Assembly (NCBI RefSeq): GCF_047250365.1
Contig: NZ_JBLBVL010000002.1
Coordinates: 62,001 to 126,000 of the forward strand
DNA length: 64,000 nucleotides
Source: Thaumasiovibrio sp047250365
Lineage (GTDB): Bacteria > Pseudomonadota > Gammaproteobacteria > Enterobacterales > Vibrionaceae
Reading direction: 5' to 3'
Shown here: positions 16,893 through 26,086 of the stretch, piece after piece
Position numbering within the stretch: position 1 is the first letter of the stretch
Layout: every line of letters begins with the position of its first letter
Translations under genes and position numbers: made by a program
The notes under the pieces: model-generated
The model's database searches: none
The model's input: only the letters and a program-made list of their open reading frames with translations
What the model was told of the DNA's origin: nothing

Positions 16893-18341
16893 CTATGGGC
16901 GATAAACCTTTACATTCGCAAAACCGTTTTCTTGCAAGTACAGCGCCTGTAAGCGGCTCATAACGCCACGATCACAATACAAAAGATAAGTCTTTGATTG
17001 ATCAAGATCGCCGAACTGTGTCGCCAATTTATAGAAAGGCAGATGCTTCACTTCAATGCCATCTAACTCTAATGGATTTTCATCTTCTTCATCAGGGCTA
17101 CGAATATCAAGTACGACGGCATTCTCTTCAATTTTCTCGACTTGCTCAACCTCAGGAGCCTGTTCTAAGCTCTCCGTATCGATCTTGCGTATGTCCATGA
17201 CACGGGCGTTCGCCACTACGTCATCCAACAGTGCGAAGTTGAATTTCGCCTCTTCAGCTTCCAACTTCTCTTTAACCGCTTTGACTGTCGGGCTCTTCGA
17301 GATCACACCACAGAATTCTGGCATCGTTTTGGCAAAATCTTCAGTACCAATTTTACGCGCCACATCGATAATGTCTTCTTTATCCCAGTTAATCAATGGG
17401 CGAAGGATCAGGCTATCAGTCACACCATCAATATGGCGTAAGTTGGTTAACGTCTGGCTCGATACCTGCCCTAACGCTTCACCAGTCACCAGCGCTTGAA
17501 TGCCAAAACGCTCTGCCACTTTACCTGCGGCACGCATGAACATACGCTTCAATACAACGCCCATCTGGCCATCATCGATCTTTTCAAGAATTTCAGCCAC
17601 AACCGGCTCGAAATCAATCGAGATAAATTTAACTTTGGCAGACGACCCATACTTATTCCAAAGGAATGATGACACCTGCTTAACGCCGATTTCGTGGGCT
17701 GGACCACCTAAATTAAAGAAACAGTAGTGAACCTTACTGCCACGCTTAATGTGCAAGTAGCTCGATACACCGGAGTCAAATCCACCCGAAATCAAGCTCA
17801 ATACATCCTCTTGTGTCCCTAGAGGGAAACCACCCAAACCTTTGTGACGCGCCAAAACTTGATTCAGTTTTTCGTTCGCGACTTCAATGTTAACGGTGAC
17901 TTGAGGTTTCTTTAGTTTCACCGAAGCCGTTTCTACCGCTTGGTTCAAACCACCACCCACATAACGCTCTAACTCAATCGAGGTGAAGTCATGCTTTCCG
18001 CGTCGTTTGGCGCGCACACAGAATGTTTTACCTTCGATCTGATCACGGACAAGGGCTAGCGTCTGCTCATAAATATCATGCAGATCAGTAAACTCACTTT
18101 GCTGAACTTCCAGCGCGTGATGAATCCCCGGCGTTGTCGTTAAAACTTCCAGAATCAATTCGCGCTGCGAAGAGTCCTGGGCAACGACCTCTATATGATC
18201 ACGACGGTTGTAGACCGCAACAGCGTCCGTTTTACGTTGCAGGATAATACGGATGTTACATTCCAGTATCTTGGTAAAACGCTTACGCACAGATTCGCTT
18301 TTTACAAAAATTTCTGGATGCGGTTTAACAATAAATTTCAT
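16893..18341 (-). CDS. thiI: tRNA 4-thiouridine synthase / thiazole sulfur carrier ThiI
   Basis: ThiI makes 4-thiouridine-8 in tRNA and helps move sulfur for thiamine thiazole synthesis. The 482-residue protein has an N-terminal ferredoxin-like/THUMP region, a PP-loop (LSLISGGFDSGVSSY) that adenylates tRNA, and a C-terminal rhodanese domain with catalytic Cys456 (LLYCDRGV). The internal cysteine in MPEFCGVISK is the partner of Cys456 in the known disulfide chemistry. The rhodanese domain makes this the long, proteobacterial form. A terminator follows. It lies downstream of pomAB on the same strand, with 115 bp between. Confidence 0.96.
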   Translation of the reverse strand: MKFIVKPHPEIFVKSESVRKRFTKILECNIRIILQRKTDAVAVYNRRDHIEVVAQDSSQRELILEVLTTTPGIHHALEVQQSEFTDLHDIYEQTLALVRDQIEGKTFCVRAKRRGKHDFTSIELERYVGGGLNQAVETASVKLKKPQVTVNIEVANEKLNQVLARHKGLGGFPLGTQEDVLSLISGGFDSGVSSYLHIKRGSKVHYCFFNLGGPAHEIGVKQVSSFLWNKYGSSAKVKFISIDFEPVVAEILEKIDDGQMGVVLKRMFMRAAGKVAERFGIQALVTGEALGQVSSQTLTNLRHIDGVTDSLILRPLINWDKEDIIDVARKIGTEDFAKTMPEFCGVISKSPTVKAVKEKLEAEEAKFNFALLDDVVANARVMDIRKIDTESLEQAPEVEQVEKIEENAVVLDIRSPDEEDENPLELDGIEVKHLPFYKLATQFGDLDQSKTYLLYCDRGVMSRLQALYLQENGFANVKVYRP

Positions 18342-18456
18342 ATCACGCTTCGCTACTTGAGGCTAAACAAAGGCGCGGATTATACCCTATGCACAGGAAT
18401 TGGTGAACTCATCACCACAATAAAAGCCACGCACTCAGTGTCAATAAAGCCAGTTT

Positions 18457-19386
18457 CTATCTATCTGCGTCATTTTGAGAAGACACTGGATCACTGTAAT
18501 GCGGTTTTCCTTGCTGTATCGCAATCTCTACCCGACGATTTATACGCTGTCCCTCTTCCGTTGTGCTATCACTCAACGGTGCGGTATCGGCCATTCCGAT
18601 CACCCGTAAACGGCGATGATCAAAGCCACGAACGCTCTCCATCTCTTGGGCTACCGAGACCGCTCGCTGTGCAGAGAGATCCCAGTTTGACCGGTAGAGT
18701 TCAGAGTCAAATGGACTGCTGTCAGTGTGTCCCATAATTGTCACTTCACCTGGCACATCACTCACCAACAAGGCGATTTGACGCACTAATGGCCGAAACT
18801 TAGGTTGTAAAAAGGCGGATCCAGATGCAAACGCCCCTTGCTCTTTAATTCGAATGACCAACTGCTGCCCCAATAACTCCAGTTCAATCGTCCCCTCCGC
18901 GATGTCACGTTGCAACGCATTTTCAATCACATCAGCCAGTTGGCGCTGACGCTGCGCTTGCTCGATATCTTGACTGTCATTATCTCTTGGGGCGGCCACT
19001 TCCACTTGTCCTCCGGCAAGTTTACCGACATCACGCTGCATTCCTCGCGCTCGCTCCATCTCCCCTTCGTGGAAATCAAGTGACCGCTTTGTCATATCTA
19101 TGGTTTGTTGCATAATCACTTCAATGGGGGTCGGCTCTGGACGGCCCGGTCGAAACTCTTGAGCAATAACACTGGTGCCTTTGGGTATGTCTTTCACTTC
19201 CAGCGCATTTTGCACACCAAAAGCAAACTTCATCGATCCCGCAATTTGTCTAAATTTAAGCACGTCCATCTCTGAAAAAGAGAGTAGCAAGACAAAAAAG
19301 CACATTAGCAACGTCGCCAAATCTGCAAATGTTGCCATCCACTGCGGAGCTCCCGGTTTACACTTACACTTTACAGGTGAGTCCAT
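18457..19386 (-). CDS. pomB: Sodium-driven flagellar stator protein PomB
   Basis: PomB pairs with PomA to form the Na+ stator of the polar flagellum and anchors it to peptidoglycan. The 309-residue protein has a short cytoplasmic N-terminus, one membrane segment (about residues 23-39) holding the ion-binding Asp22 in TFADLATLLMCFFVLL, and a C-terminal OmpA/MotB domain (GHTDSSPFDSELYRSNWDLS). SD AGGAG lies eight bases before the ATG, and pomB is 10 bp after pomA. Asp22 aligns with Asp24 of Vibrio alginolyticus PomB. MotB is the alternative, but the sodium-type sequence and pomA partner support PomB. Confidence 0.95.
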   Translation of the reverse strand: MDSPVKCKCKPGAPQWMATFADLATLLMCFFVLLLSFSEMDVLKFRQIAGSMKFAFGVQNALEVKDIPKGTSVIAQEFRPGRPEPTPIEVIMQQTIDMTKRSLDFHEGEMERARGMQRDVGKLAGGQVEVAAPRDNDSQDIEQAQRQRQLADVIENALQRDIAEGTIELELLGQQLVIRIKEQGAFASGSAFLQPKFRPLVRQIALLVSDVPGEVTIMGHTDSSPFDSELYRSNWDLSAQRAVSVAQEMESVRGFDHRRLRVIGMADTAPLSDSTTEEGQRINRRVEIAIQQGKPHYSDPVSSQNDADR

Positions 19387-19396
19387 CTCGGTTCTC

Positions 19397-20161
19397 CTAG
19401 TTAATGTCAGCGTCTACGGTGCGTTTTTTCTCATTGAGGTAATTCTTCAAAAAGCTGTCAATCACACGCGGATTTTGTCCATCTTGAATCGCCAATACGC
19501 CATCCATAATCAAACGTCGGTTCAACTTCTCTTCTTCTTTACGTAAAGAGAGCTTGTCGGCAATCGGCAGGCACACCATATTGGCAAACATCGAGCCATA
19601 CAGTGTGGTTAATAATGCCACCGCCATTGCAGGGCCAATTGATTTAGGATCATCCATATTAGAGAGCATCGCAACCAAACCAATTAAGGTACCAGTCATC
19701 CCCATGGCTGGAGCAATCTCCCCCAGTTTGGCCCAAATGCTCACGCCTTGCTCATGACGCTCATTCGTCATTGCAATGTCTTTTAATAAGGTGGTTTTTA
19801 CTACGTCAGCATCATGCCCATCGACTAATAAATCGATACCTTTTTGCATAAAACTGTTAGATATCTCGATCTCTTCTAGGGCTAAAAACCCCCCTTTTCT
19901 TGCTGCATCAGCCATCTCAACGATCTGCGCGATCAAATCTTCAGGCCTATCCGTTCTAAAAAAGAACGCCTTACCCATAATTTTAAAACCGCCAAGAAAC
20001 TGCCCAAGATTAAACTTCATCAACGCTACAAACAGACTGCCACCAAAAACAATTAAAAATGATGGCAAATCAACAAACATGGCAAGGCTTCCACCTAGGA
20101 TCATTGCCATAATAATGAATCCAAAGGCTCCAATAAGCCCAATCAGCGTTGCTAAGTCCAC
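19397..20161 (-). CDS. pomA: Sodium-driven flagellar stator protein PomA
   Basis: PomA is the four-segment membrane subunit of the Na+ stator; its large cytoplasmic loop contacts the rotor. The 254-residue protein starts with GTG (MDLATLIGLIGAFGF), preceded by GGGGAG. The charged loop (ISNSFMQKGIDLLVDGHD) contains residues that act on FliG. The ion-channel segments have the family signature APAMGMTGTLIGLVAMLSNMDDP. It leads the pomAB pair and is divergent from xseB across about 216 bp that must hold both promoters. Confidence 0.95.
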   Translation of the reverse strand: MDLATLIGLIGAFGFIIMAMILGGSLAMFVDLPSFLIVFGGSLFVALMKFNLGQFLGGFKIMGKAFFFRTDRPEDLIAQIVEMADAARKGGFLALEEIEISNSFMQKGIDLLVDGHDADVVKTTLLKDIAMTNERHEQGVSIWAKLGEIAPAMGMTGTLIGLVAMLSNMDDPKSIGPAMAVALLTTLYGSMFANMVCLPIADKLSLRKEEEKLNRRLIMDGVLAIQDGQNPRVIDSFLKNYLNEKKRTVDADIN

Positions 20162-20377
20162 ACTAACTCCCCTTTTACGTACCGCATATACATCGCGGGC
20201 TATTCTACCGCTTTATTGTTTTATCGGCAGCTATCGCGGGGAATTTAATCTTTATTCTTTCAACGTAGATTTAATCTATGAAATAGTGGCACTCACCCAC
20301 ATTGGCATGACATAATTTAGCAATATAAATACTGTGCTAACTTTACGACCTACTTTATCACGGGCAGAAACGAGACG

Positions 20378-20614
20378 ATGGCAAACAAAAAACCAGAAAA
20401 TATGAGCTTTGAGGCAACATTATCTGAGCTTGAGCAAATCGTTACTCAACTGGAATCGGGTGAGCTGGCACTAGATGATGCCTTAAAAAGATTTGAACGT
20501 GGCATTGCATTAGCGCGTCAGGGACAACACACCCTGACAGCAGCACAGCAAAAAATTGAAATCTTGATGAAGGCAGACGATAGCGCCCCGCTTGAAGAGT
20601 ATCAACGTGACTGA
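20378..20614 (+). CDS. xseB: Exodeoxyribonuclease VII small subunit
   Basis: XseB is the short coiled helical subunit that associates with XseA, the large subunit whose gene is separate at 47.4 kb. The 78-residue protein is helical throughout with the family core FEATLSELEQIVTQLESGELALDDALKRFERG. It leads the xseB-ispA-dxs operon and overlaps ispA by eight bases if ispA starts at GTG 20607. Confidence 0.94.
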   Translation: MANKKPENMSFEATLSELEQIVTQLESGELALDDALKRFERGIALARQGQHTLTAAQQKIEILMKADDSAPLEEYQRD

Positions 20615-21503
20615 ATCAATTTCTCTAAATACGATCCTAAGTGATTATCAACAGCGAAATAACCAACAGCTGCTGTATTGGCTAGAGCAACTCCCTGATC
20701 AAAATGGGTCACTTGTTCAAGCCATGCGCCACGGTGCACTGCTTGGCGGGAAACGCGCGCGCCCATTTCTGGTATACAGTGTGGGTGAAATGTTCGGCAC
20801 CGCAAAGGAAGATTTGGATGCCGCTGCTGCCGCTATTGAGTGTGTTCATGCCTACTCTCTGATCCATGACGACTTACCCGCCATGGATAATGATGATTTA
20901 CGTCGTGGCCAACCAACCTGTCATCGCGCTTTTGATGAAGCAACAGCAATTCTTGCTGGCGACGCTTTACAAACATTGGCCTTTGATATCCTCGCAACGG
21001 GACGAATGCGTCAAAATGCCAAGCGTATTGAGATGATTGCTGCACTCGCCAAAGCATCCGGTGCCGCTGGCATGTGCTTAGGGCAGTCATTAGATTTACA
21101 AGCTGAAGATCAGCAAGTCGCACTCACACATTTAGAAAGAATACATCGTCACAAAACGGGCGCTCTGATTCGCTGTGCCGTTAAACTGGGGGCGCTTTCC
21201 AGCGGTGATGTATCAACACAAACGCTGGAGCAGCTTGATATTTTTGCTGATAAAATCGGACTGGCTTTCCAAGTACAGGACGACATTCTAGACATTATCG
21301 GCGATACTGAAACATTAGGTAAACCACAAGGTTCAGACCTTGAGGCGCATAAAAGTACCTACCCAGCTCTCTTGGGGCTAGGCGCGGCTACCGATAAAGC
21401 ACTACGCCTACACCAACAAGCGCTACACGCGCTAGAGCAAATACCTTATAATACTGAAAAATTAGAAGTTTTCGCCCGATATGTCATCGAGCGCAACAAA
21501 TAA
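20607..21503 (+). CDS. ispA: Farnesyl diphosphate synthase (geranyltranstransferase)
   Basis: IspA condenses isopentenyl and dimethylallyl/geranyl diphosphate to farnesyl diphosphate. The first Asp-rich motif is DDLPAMDND and the second is QVQDDILDIIGD. LLGGKRARPFLVY and THLERIHRHKTGALI are family segments. The GTG start at 20607 is chosen because it overlaps xseB and follows GAAG; a TTG at 20592 is possible. This gives 298 residues, like E. coli (299). The 3' end overlaps the dxs upstream region but not the chosen dxs start. Confidence 0.94.
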   Translation: MTESISLNTILSDYQQRNNQQLLYWLEQLPDQNGSLVQAMRHGALLGGKRARPFLVYSVGEMFGTAKEDLDAAAAAIECVHAYSLIHDDLPAMDNDDLRRGQPTCHRAFDEATAILAGDALQTLAFDILATGRMRQNAKRIEMIAALAKASGAAGMCLGQSLDLQAEDQQVALTHLERIHRHKTGALIRCAVKLGALSSGDVSTQTLEQLDIFADKIGLAFQVQDDILDIIGDTETLGKPQGSDLEAHKSTYPALLGLGAATDKALRLHQQALHALEQIPYNTEKLEVFARYVIERNK

Positions 21504-21528
21504 TCAAAAAAATAGCAGCGCTGATATT

Positions 21529-23394
21529 ATGACTCTCGATATAGCAAAATACCCCACTCTCGCTAGAGCTGACACCCCTGAGGATTTGCGTCTTCTTTCT
21601 CGTGATGCATTACCGACACTGTGTAATGAACTACGCACCTATCTACTCAACTCTGTCAGTCAATCCAGTGGGCACCTCGCTTCTGGTTTAGGTGTCGTTG
21701 AGCTTACAGTTGCACTCCACTACGTATATAACACCCCCTTCGATCGTCTAATTTGGGACGTGGGCCATCAAGCTTACCCACATAAAATCCTCACTGGCCG
21801 CCGCGATGCGATGCCGACCATTCGACAAAAGGACGGTCTGCACCCATTTCCATGGCGCGAAGAGAGTGAATACGACGTTTTGTCCGTTGGTCACTCTTCT
21901 ACATCCATCAGTGCTGGGTTGGGCATGGCGATATCGGCAGAAAAAGAGGGGCTAGGTCGTAAAGTCGTCAGTGTTATTGGTGATGGCGCGATTACGGCTG
22001 GAATGGCATTTGAAGCCATGAATCACGCTGGCGACGTGCATTCCGATATGCTTGTTATTCTAAACGACAATGAAATGTCAATTTCAGAAAATGTTGGCGC
22101 ACTCAACAACCGTTTAGCACAAATCTTATCTGGGAATGTCTACGCCTCAATTCGAGAAGGCGGTAAGAAAGTCCTCTCTGGCGCGCCACCTATCAAAGAG
22201 CTGGTTCGCCGAGCTGAAGAACACATAAAGGGCATGGTTGTGCCAGGCACGCTCTTTGAAGAACTGGGCTTTAACTATATAGGCCCCGTTGACGGCCATG
22301 ATGTCGAAGAGCTTGTAAAAACTTTAAAGAATATGCGCAATTTGAAAGGGCCACAGTTCCTTCACATTATGACCAAAAAAGGCAAGGGTTATGCACCAGC
22401 CGAAAAAGATCCGATTGGTTATCACGGTGTGCCTAAATTTGACCCGAACGAAGATTCCTTACCAGCTTCATCTGGCGCTCATCCAACCTATTCTAACGTT
22501 TTTGGGGATTGGCTATGTGACATGGCCGCTCGTGATAGTAAATTAATGGCGATCACGCCTGCCATGCGTGAAGGTTCGGGCATGGTACGTTTTTCGAAAG
22601 AGTTCCCAGAACAGTATTTTGATGTCGCTATCGCTGAACAACATGCTGTAACGCTTGCTACTGGCATGGCGATTGGTGGCTATCATCCAGTTGTCGCCAT
22701 CTACTCCACCTTCCTACAACGAGCTTATGATCAGCTTATTCATGATATTGCCATTATGGATTTGCCAGTAATGTTTGCGATTGATCGCGGTGGTCTCGTC
22801 GGTGCTGATGGCCAAACACACCAAGGTGCGTTCGACCTCAGCTTTATGCGCTGTATTCCTAACATGGTTATTATGACGCCGAGTGATGAAAACGAGTGTC
22901 GGCAAATGCTCTATACTGGCCACCAACATCAAGGGCCAAGTGCAGTGCGCTACCCTCGCGGCGGCGGTAGTGGCGTTAACATTGAAGATGAGATGACAGC
23001 GCTGACAATCGGTAAAGGTCGCATTGTGCGAAAAGGCTGCAAGATTGCCATCCTTAACTTTGGCACATTGATGCCCAATGCACTAGAAGCGGCAGAAGCC
23101 TTAAACGCAACGGTCGCAGATATGCGCTTTGTTAAACCTCTGGATGAAACGCTCATCAACGAGCTAGCCAGCCAACATGATGTTTTGGTGACGCTAGAAG
23201 AAAATGCCATTAATGGAGGCGCGGGAGCGGGTGTTATCGAATACCTAATGGCCCATAAGCAGCCCAAACCGGTTCTCACTCTCGGTCTACCTGACCGCTT
23301 CATTGAGCAGGGCACGCAACAAGAGCTACACCGCATGTTAGCGCTGGATGGTGAAGGCATTGAGCGTCGTATCCGCGACTACATTGCCCTATAA
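21529..23394 (+). CDS. dxs: 1-deoxy-D-xylulose-5-phosphate synthase
   Basis: Dxs makes the first MEP-pathway intermediate from pyruvate and glyceraldehyde 3-phosphate using thiamine diphosphate. The start MTLDIAKYPTLA at ATG 21529 matches E. coli and Vibrio and gives 621 residues; the open frame from 21481 is an extension inside ispA. The ThDP motif is GDGAITAGMAFEAMNHAG and LNDNEMSISEN. The C-terminal transketolase-type domain has DVAIAEQHAVTLATGMA. It is last in the operon before a strong terminator. Together with IspA and the downstream-encoded IspG it covers several isoprenoid steps. Confidence 0.96.
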   Translation: MTLDIAKYPTLARADTPEDLRLLSRDALPTLCNELRTYLLNSVSQSSGHLASGLGVVELTVALHYVYNTPFDRLIWDVGHQAYPHKILTGRRDAMPTIRQKDGLHPFPWREESEYDVLSVGHSSTSISAGLGMAISAEKEGLGRKVVSVIGDGAITAGMAFEAMNHAGDVHSDMLVILNDNEMSISENVGALNNRLAQILSGNVYASIREGGKKVLSGAPPIKELVRRAEEHIKGMVVPGTLFEELGFNYIGPVDGHDVEELVKTLKNMRNLKGPQFLHIMTKKGKGYAPAEKDPIGYHGVPKFDPNEDSLPASSGAHPTYSNVFGDWLCDMAARDSKLMAITPAMREGSGMVRFSKEFPEQYFDVAIAEQHAVTLATGMAIGGYHPVVAIYSTFLQRAYDQLIHDIAIMDLPVMFAIDRGGLVGADGQTHQGAFDLSFMRCIPNMVIMTPSDENECRQMLYTGHQHQGPSAVRYPRGGGSGVNIEDEMTALTIGKGRIVRKGCKIAILNFGTLMPNALEAAEALNATVADMRFVKPLDETLINELASQHDVLVTLEENAINGGAGAGVIEYLMAHKQPKPVLTLGLPDRFIEQGTQQELHRMLALDGEGIERRIRDYIAL

Positions 23395-23433
23395 CCAACG
23401 CTCAGTCGCACATAGACCACGAAATGGGAATAC

Positions 23434-23462
23434 AAAAACGCCAGCATATCGCTGGCGTTTTT
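23434..23462. terminator. Bidirectional terminator between dxs and pgpA
   Basis: A perfect 12-bp stem (AAAAACGCCAGC with GCTGGCGTTTTT) around an ATATC loop between convergent genes. It has A/T-runs on both sides, so it can end both transcripts. Confidence 0.9.
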
Positions 23463-23501
23463 AATGTTTGCATTCGCTCATCACTCGCGAATACGCCGAT
23501 A

Positions 23502-24008
23502 TTATAACCAGTAGATATCGACAACCCACAAGCAAGCAATGGTCATCACACCAGCCACAATATCGTCGACCATGATGCCAAACCCACCATGAACATGGCG
23601 ATCTATCCAGCCAATCGGCCACGGTTTAGCCATATCAAAAATACGGAAAAGAATAAATCCAGCCAATATCCATTGCCAACTCACAACAGGAACAAAGGCC
23701 ATCGCCAGCCAAAAGCCGACAAATTCGTCCCAAACAATACTGCCGTGATCATGTACGCCCATATCATCAGCGGTACGACCACAAATTTTAATGCCAACCA
23801 CTGCAGCAATAACAGTGATCAGTAGGTAAAGTGCCAACGGTAGCTGCACCAACAAAAGATAAAATGGAATCGCCGCCACTGTTCCCATCGTACCGGGAAT
23901 AATTGGTGACAAACCACTACCAAACCCCACCGCTAATAGGTGCCAAGGGTTGGTTAACGACAGTTTTTTCTTCGGATTCACATTAGGCTCCAAAATGATC
24001 ATACCCAT
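23502..24008 (-). CDS. pgpA: Phosphatidylglycerophosphatase A
   Basis: PgpA removes the phosphate from phosphatidylglycerol phosphate in phospholipid synthesis at the inner membrane. The 168-residue protein has the conserved PWHLLAVGFGSGLSP and VHDHGSIVWDEFVGFWLA segments and several hydrophobic helices. It overlaps thiL at its 5' end by 26 bp, so the two are likely co-translated. The first ATG gives MGMIILEP; the second, three codons in, is an equally plausible start. It is last in the nrdR-to-pgpA minus cluster, as in E. coli. Confidence 0.93.
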   Translation of the reverse strand: MGMIILEPNVNPKKKLSLTNPWHLLAVGFGSGLSPIIPGTMGTVAAIPFYLLLVQLPLALYLLITVIAAVVGIKICGRTADDMGVHDHGSIVWDEFVGFWLAMAFVPVVSWQWILAGFILFRIFDMAKPWPIGWIDRHVHGGFGIMVDDIVAGVMTIACLWVVDIYWL

Positions 24009-24933
24009 CTAACGACCAATTCAACGCTATGCCTTCCTGCAGCAGCGTTAACTGCCCAGCTTTATCGTTGATTCGGCCTATTTTATATACCTGCGCGGCA
24101 GACAAATCAGCCATTGCTGGCGCTGTAAAACAGAGTGCATACTCCTCACCGCTAGACAGCGCTGTTCTACATGCGAGTTCTTGGTTATTTGCACTGTGCC
24201 GCAATAGCGGGCCGGTTAATGGTAGCAAGTTAATGTCTAACTCTGCACCTACCGATGAGGCTGTTAAAATATGGCCCAGATCGGCAACTAGCCCATCGGA
24301 GATATCAAGGGCACTATTTACTTTGCCACGCAACTGTTCAACTAACTCTGCTCGCGGCCAGCGACAAAAATGTTGCGCGATTAGGTACTCTTTGTCGTCA
24401 CTACGCCTATCAGGGTCAAGAATATAATCCAATCCTGCCTGACTTTCACCGAGCGGTGCTGAGATATAGATATCATCGCCCACCTGAGCACCACTGCGTA
24501 ACCACGCTTTTCCATTCGGCACAGTACCGTGTATTGTTACCGTAATGCTTAATGGCCCTTGTGTCGTATCCCCACCAACAAGAGTGAGGTTATACCGCTC
24601 TATCAGTGCAAAGAAGCCCTCGCAAAAAAGGGTTAGCCATTGTTCATCGACGCTTGGCAGTGTTAGTGCCAGCGAGACCCAACGCGGAGTGGCTCCCATC
24701 GCGACAATATCACTAATATTCGACGCTAACGCTTTATGTCCGACCCAGACAGGATTCGCATCCACTAAAAAATGGGTGCCAGCCACCAATGAGTCAGTGC
24801 TGACTACCAGTTGTTCGCCTTGCGGCACACTGAGCAGTGCACCATCGTCACCAACGGCGAGATCAACCCCACTGTCTGCTTTTACTGCACGAGAAAAGTA
24901 GTGCGTAATTAACGAAAATTCATTCCGTGACAT
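23983..24933 (-). CDS. thiL: Thiamine-monophosphate kinase
   Basis: ThiL phosphorylates thiamine monophosphate to the active cofactor thiamine diphosphate, which Dxs uses. The 316-residue protein has the family N-terminus GDDGALLSV, VGHKALASNISDIVAMGATPRW and the glycine-rich VGGDTTQGPLSI. The sequence ends before a 26-bp overlap with pgpA. A hairpin with a T-run lies between nusB and this gene, so thiL may be read partly from an independent start or through an incomplete terminator. Confidence 0.94.
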   Translation of the reverse strand: MSRNEFSLITHYFSRAVKADSGVDLAVGDDGALLSVPQGEQLVVSTDSLVAGTHFLVDANPVWVGHKALASNISDIVAMGATPRWVSLALTLPSVDEQWLTLFCEGFFALIERYNLTLVGGDTTQGPLSITVTIHGTVPNGKAWLRSGAQVGDDIYISAPLGESQAGLDYILDPDRRSDDKEYLIAQHFCRWPRAELVEQLRGKVNSALDISDGLVADLGHILTASSVGAELDINLLPLTGPLLRHSANNQELACRTALSSGEEYALCFTAPAMADLSAAQVYKIGRINDKAGQLTLLQEGIALNWSLDGYDHFGA

Positions 24934-24955
24934 GGTTCATTTCCAAAATAGCAAA

Positions 24956-24976
24956 AAGGCCAGCATGGCTGGCCTT
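24956..24976 (-). terminator. Terminator-like hairpin between nusB and thiL
   Basis: Stem AAGGCCAGC with GCTGGCCTT around an ATG loop, followed on minus by TTTTT. It lies 20 bp after nusB, inside the cluster, so it probably acts as an attenuator or partial terminator. Confidence 0.75.
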
Positions 24977-24996
24977 CTTTTTTAGCATGTAGAGGG

Positions 24997-25461
24997 TTAC
25001 TTACGCAAAGTTACAGCAACCTTATCCAGCACACCATTCACAAATTTGTGACTATCCTCAGCACCAAACGCTTTCGCTAGTTCAATACATTCGTTGATCA
25101 CGACTTTGTATGGCACGTCTTCACGTTTTAGCAGTTCATACATCGCCAAACGTAATAGCGCTAATTCCATCTGATCCAAGTCTTGCAGAGGACGAGACAG
25201 GTAAGGACGCATTTTGCTATCCAGCTCTTGATGGCTCAGCACAACACCAGTGAACAGATCGCGAAAATATTCGACGTCTGTATGAGGTGCTGCTAATACA
25301 GGCGCATCAGCTTGATGCTCTTCTTCTTCAAATTTATCGCCAGACAAAAAATGCTGTTCGATATTTGCAATATTCTCTTTGGTAATTTGCCAAGAGTAGA
25401 TTGCTTGCGCAGCAAAGTGGCGCGCATTACGACGTGCGGCTGGTTTCACACTAACCCCCAT
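24997..25461 (-). CDS. nusB: Transcription antitermination factor NusB
   Basis: NusB, with NusE (S10), binds the boxA RNA of rRNA and other operons to prevent early termination. The 154-residue protein has the family start KPAARRNARHFAAQAIYSWQ, and DVPYKVVINECIELAKAFGAEDSHKFVNGVLDK at the C-terminal half. Its frame directly follows ribH with no spacer between ribH's stop and the nusB start (25461/25462), the usual ribH-nusB order. Confidence 0.95.
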   Translation of the reverse strand: MGVSVKPAARRNARHFAAQAIYSWQITKENIANIEQHFLSGDKFEEEEHQADAPVLAAPHTDVEYFRDLFTGVVLSHQELDSKMRPYLSRPLQDLDQMELALLRLAMYELLKREDVPYKVVINECIELAKAFGAEDSHKFVNGVLDKVAVTLRK

Positions 25462-25932
25462 TTAGGATTCAATTTGGGACAGGACATTAACCATTTCAAG
25501 CGCGCTCAGTGCAGCCTCTGCCCCTTTATTACCAGCCTTGGTTCCAGCGCGCTCGATGGCCTGTTCAATGGTATCAACCGTCAGTACACCGAAAGCGACT
25601 GGCGTGTTGAACTCTAGCGCAACCTGCGCCAGACCTTTATTACATTCACCGGCTACGTAATCGAAGTGGGGCGTGCCACCACGGATCACTGAGCCTAGGG
25701 CTACAATCGCATCATAGCGATCACTCTTTGCTACCTGCTGAGCAACCAATGGTAGCTCATATGCGCCTGGGCAACGGATCACTGTGATATTATCATCGCT
25801 TACCTGACCCTGACGTTTCAGTGCGTCAAACGCACCTTCCAGCAGGCTTTCGTTGATAAAGCTGTTGAAACGAGCAATAACAATTGCAATTTTCGCATTG
25901 GGTGCCGCAATGGCGCCTTCAATTACCTTCAT
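25462..25932 (-). CDS. ribH: 6,7-dimethyl-8-ribityllumazine synthase
   Basis: RibH joins the ribityl-amino-pyrimidine and dihydroxybutanone phosphate to give lumazine, the penultimate riboflavin step; it forms a hollow capsid-like shell. The start ATG 25932 (MKVIEGAIAAPNAKIAIVIA) gives 156 residues as in E. coli; an upstream in-frame ATG at 26010 lies in the gap. Catalytic and substrate segments are ARFNSFINESLLEGA, PGAYELP and GTPHFDYVAGE. SD AGGAAGG precedes it. It lies downstream of a 154-bp gap with three hairpins. Confidence 0.94.
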   Translation of the reverse strand: MKVIEGAIAAPNAKIAIVIARFNSFINESLLEGAFDALKRQGQVSDDNITVIRCPGAYELPLVAQQVAKSDRYDAIVALGSVIRGGTPHFDYVAGECNKGLAQVALEFNTPVAFGVLTVDTIEQAIERAGTKAGNKGAEAALSALEMVNVLSQIES

Positions 25933-25968
25933 GGGCCTTCCTGTGACGTTTCCGGTGAAGAAATTAGA

Positions 25969-26067
25969 CCCGATAGAATTACCTACCGGGAAACCGCGGG
26001 AGTCTACCATACTTTAACAGACTCCGGCTATAAACAATTCATCAACGATCAGCGTCATCGTTGATGA
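25969..26067 (-). other. Three consecutive hairpins in the ribBX-ribH gap
   Basis: Read on minus, three stems follow each other: TCATCAACGAT with ATCGTTGATGA (26067-26039), GGAGTCT with AGACTCC (26025-25999) and CCCGGTAG with CTATCGGG (25990-25969, one G-U). They lie just 5' of the ribH start. None has a good U-tract, and the FMN-riboswitch core was not recognised. Possible roles are an RNA leader controlling ribH, an RNase processing site, or chance. The hairpins are seen directly; a function is inference. Confidence 0.5.
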
Positions 26068-26086
26068 TACAAAATATTAAACCAAC

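Noticed and set aside
25933..26086. FMN riboswitch before ribH
   Set aside because: The conserved riboswitch core was not found; the hairpins are reported as unexplained structure instead.
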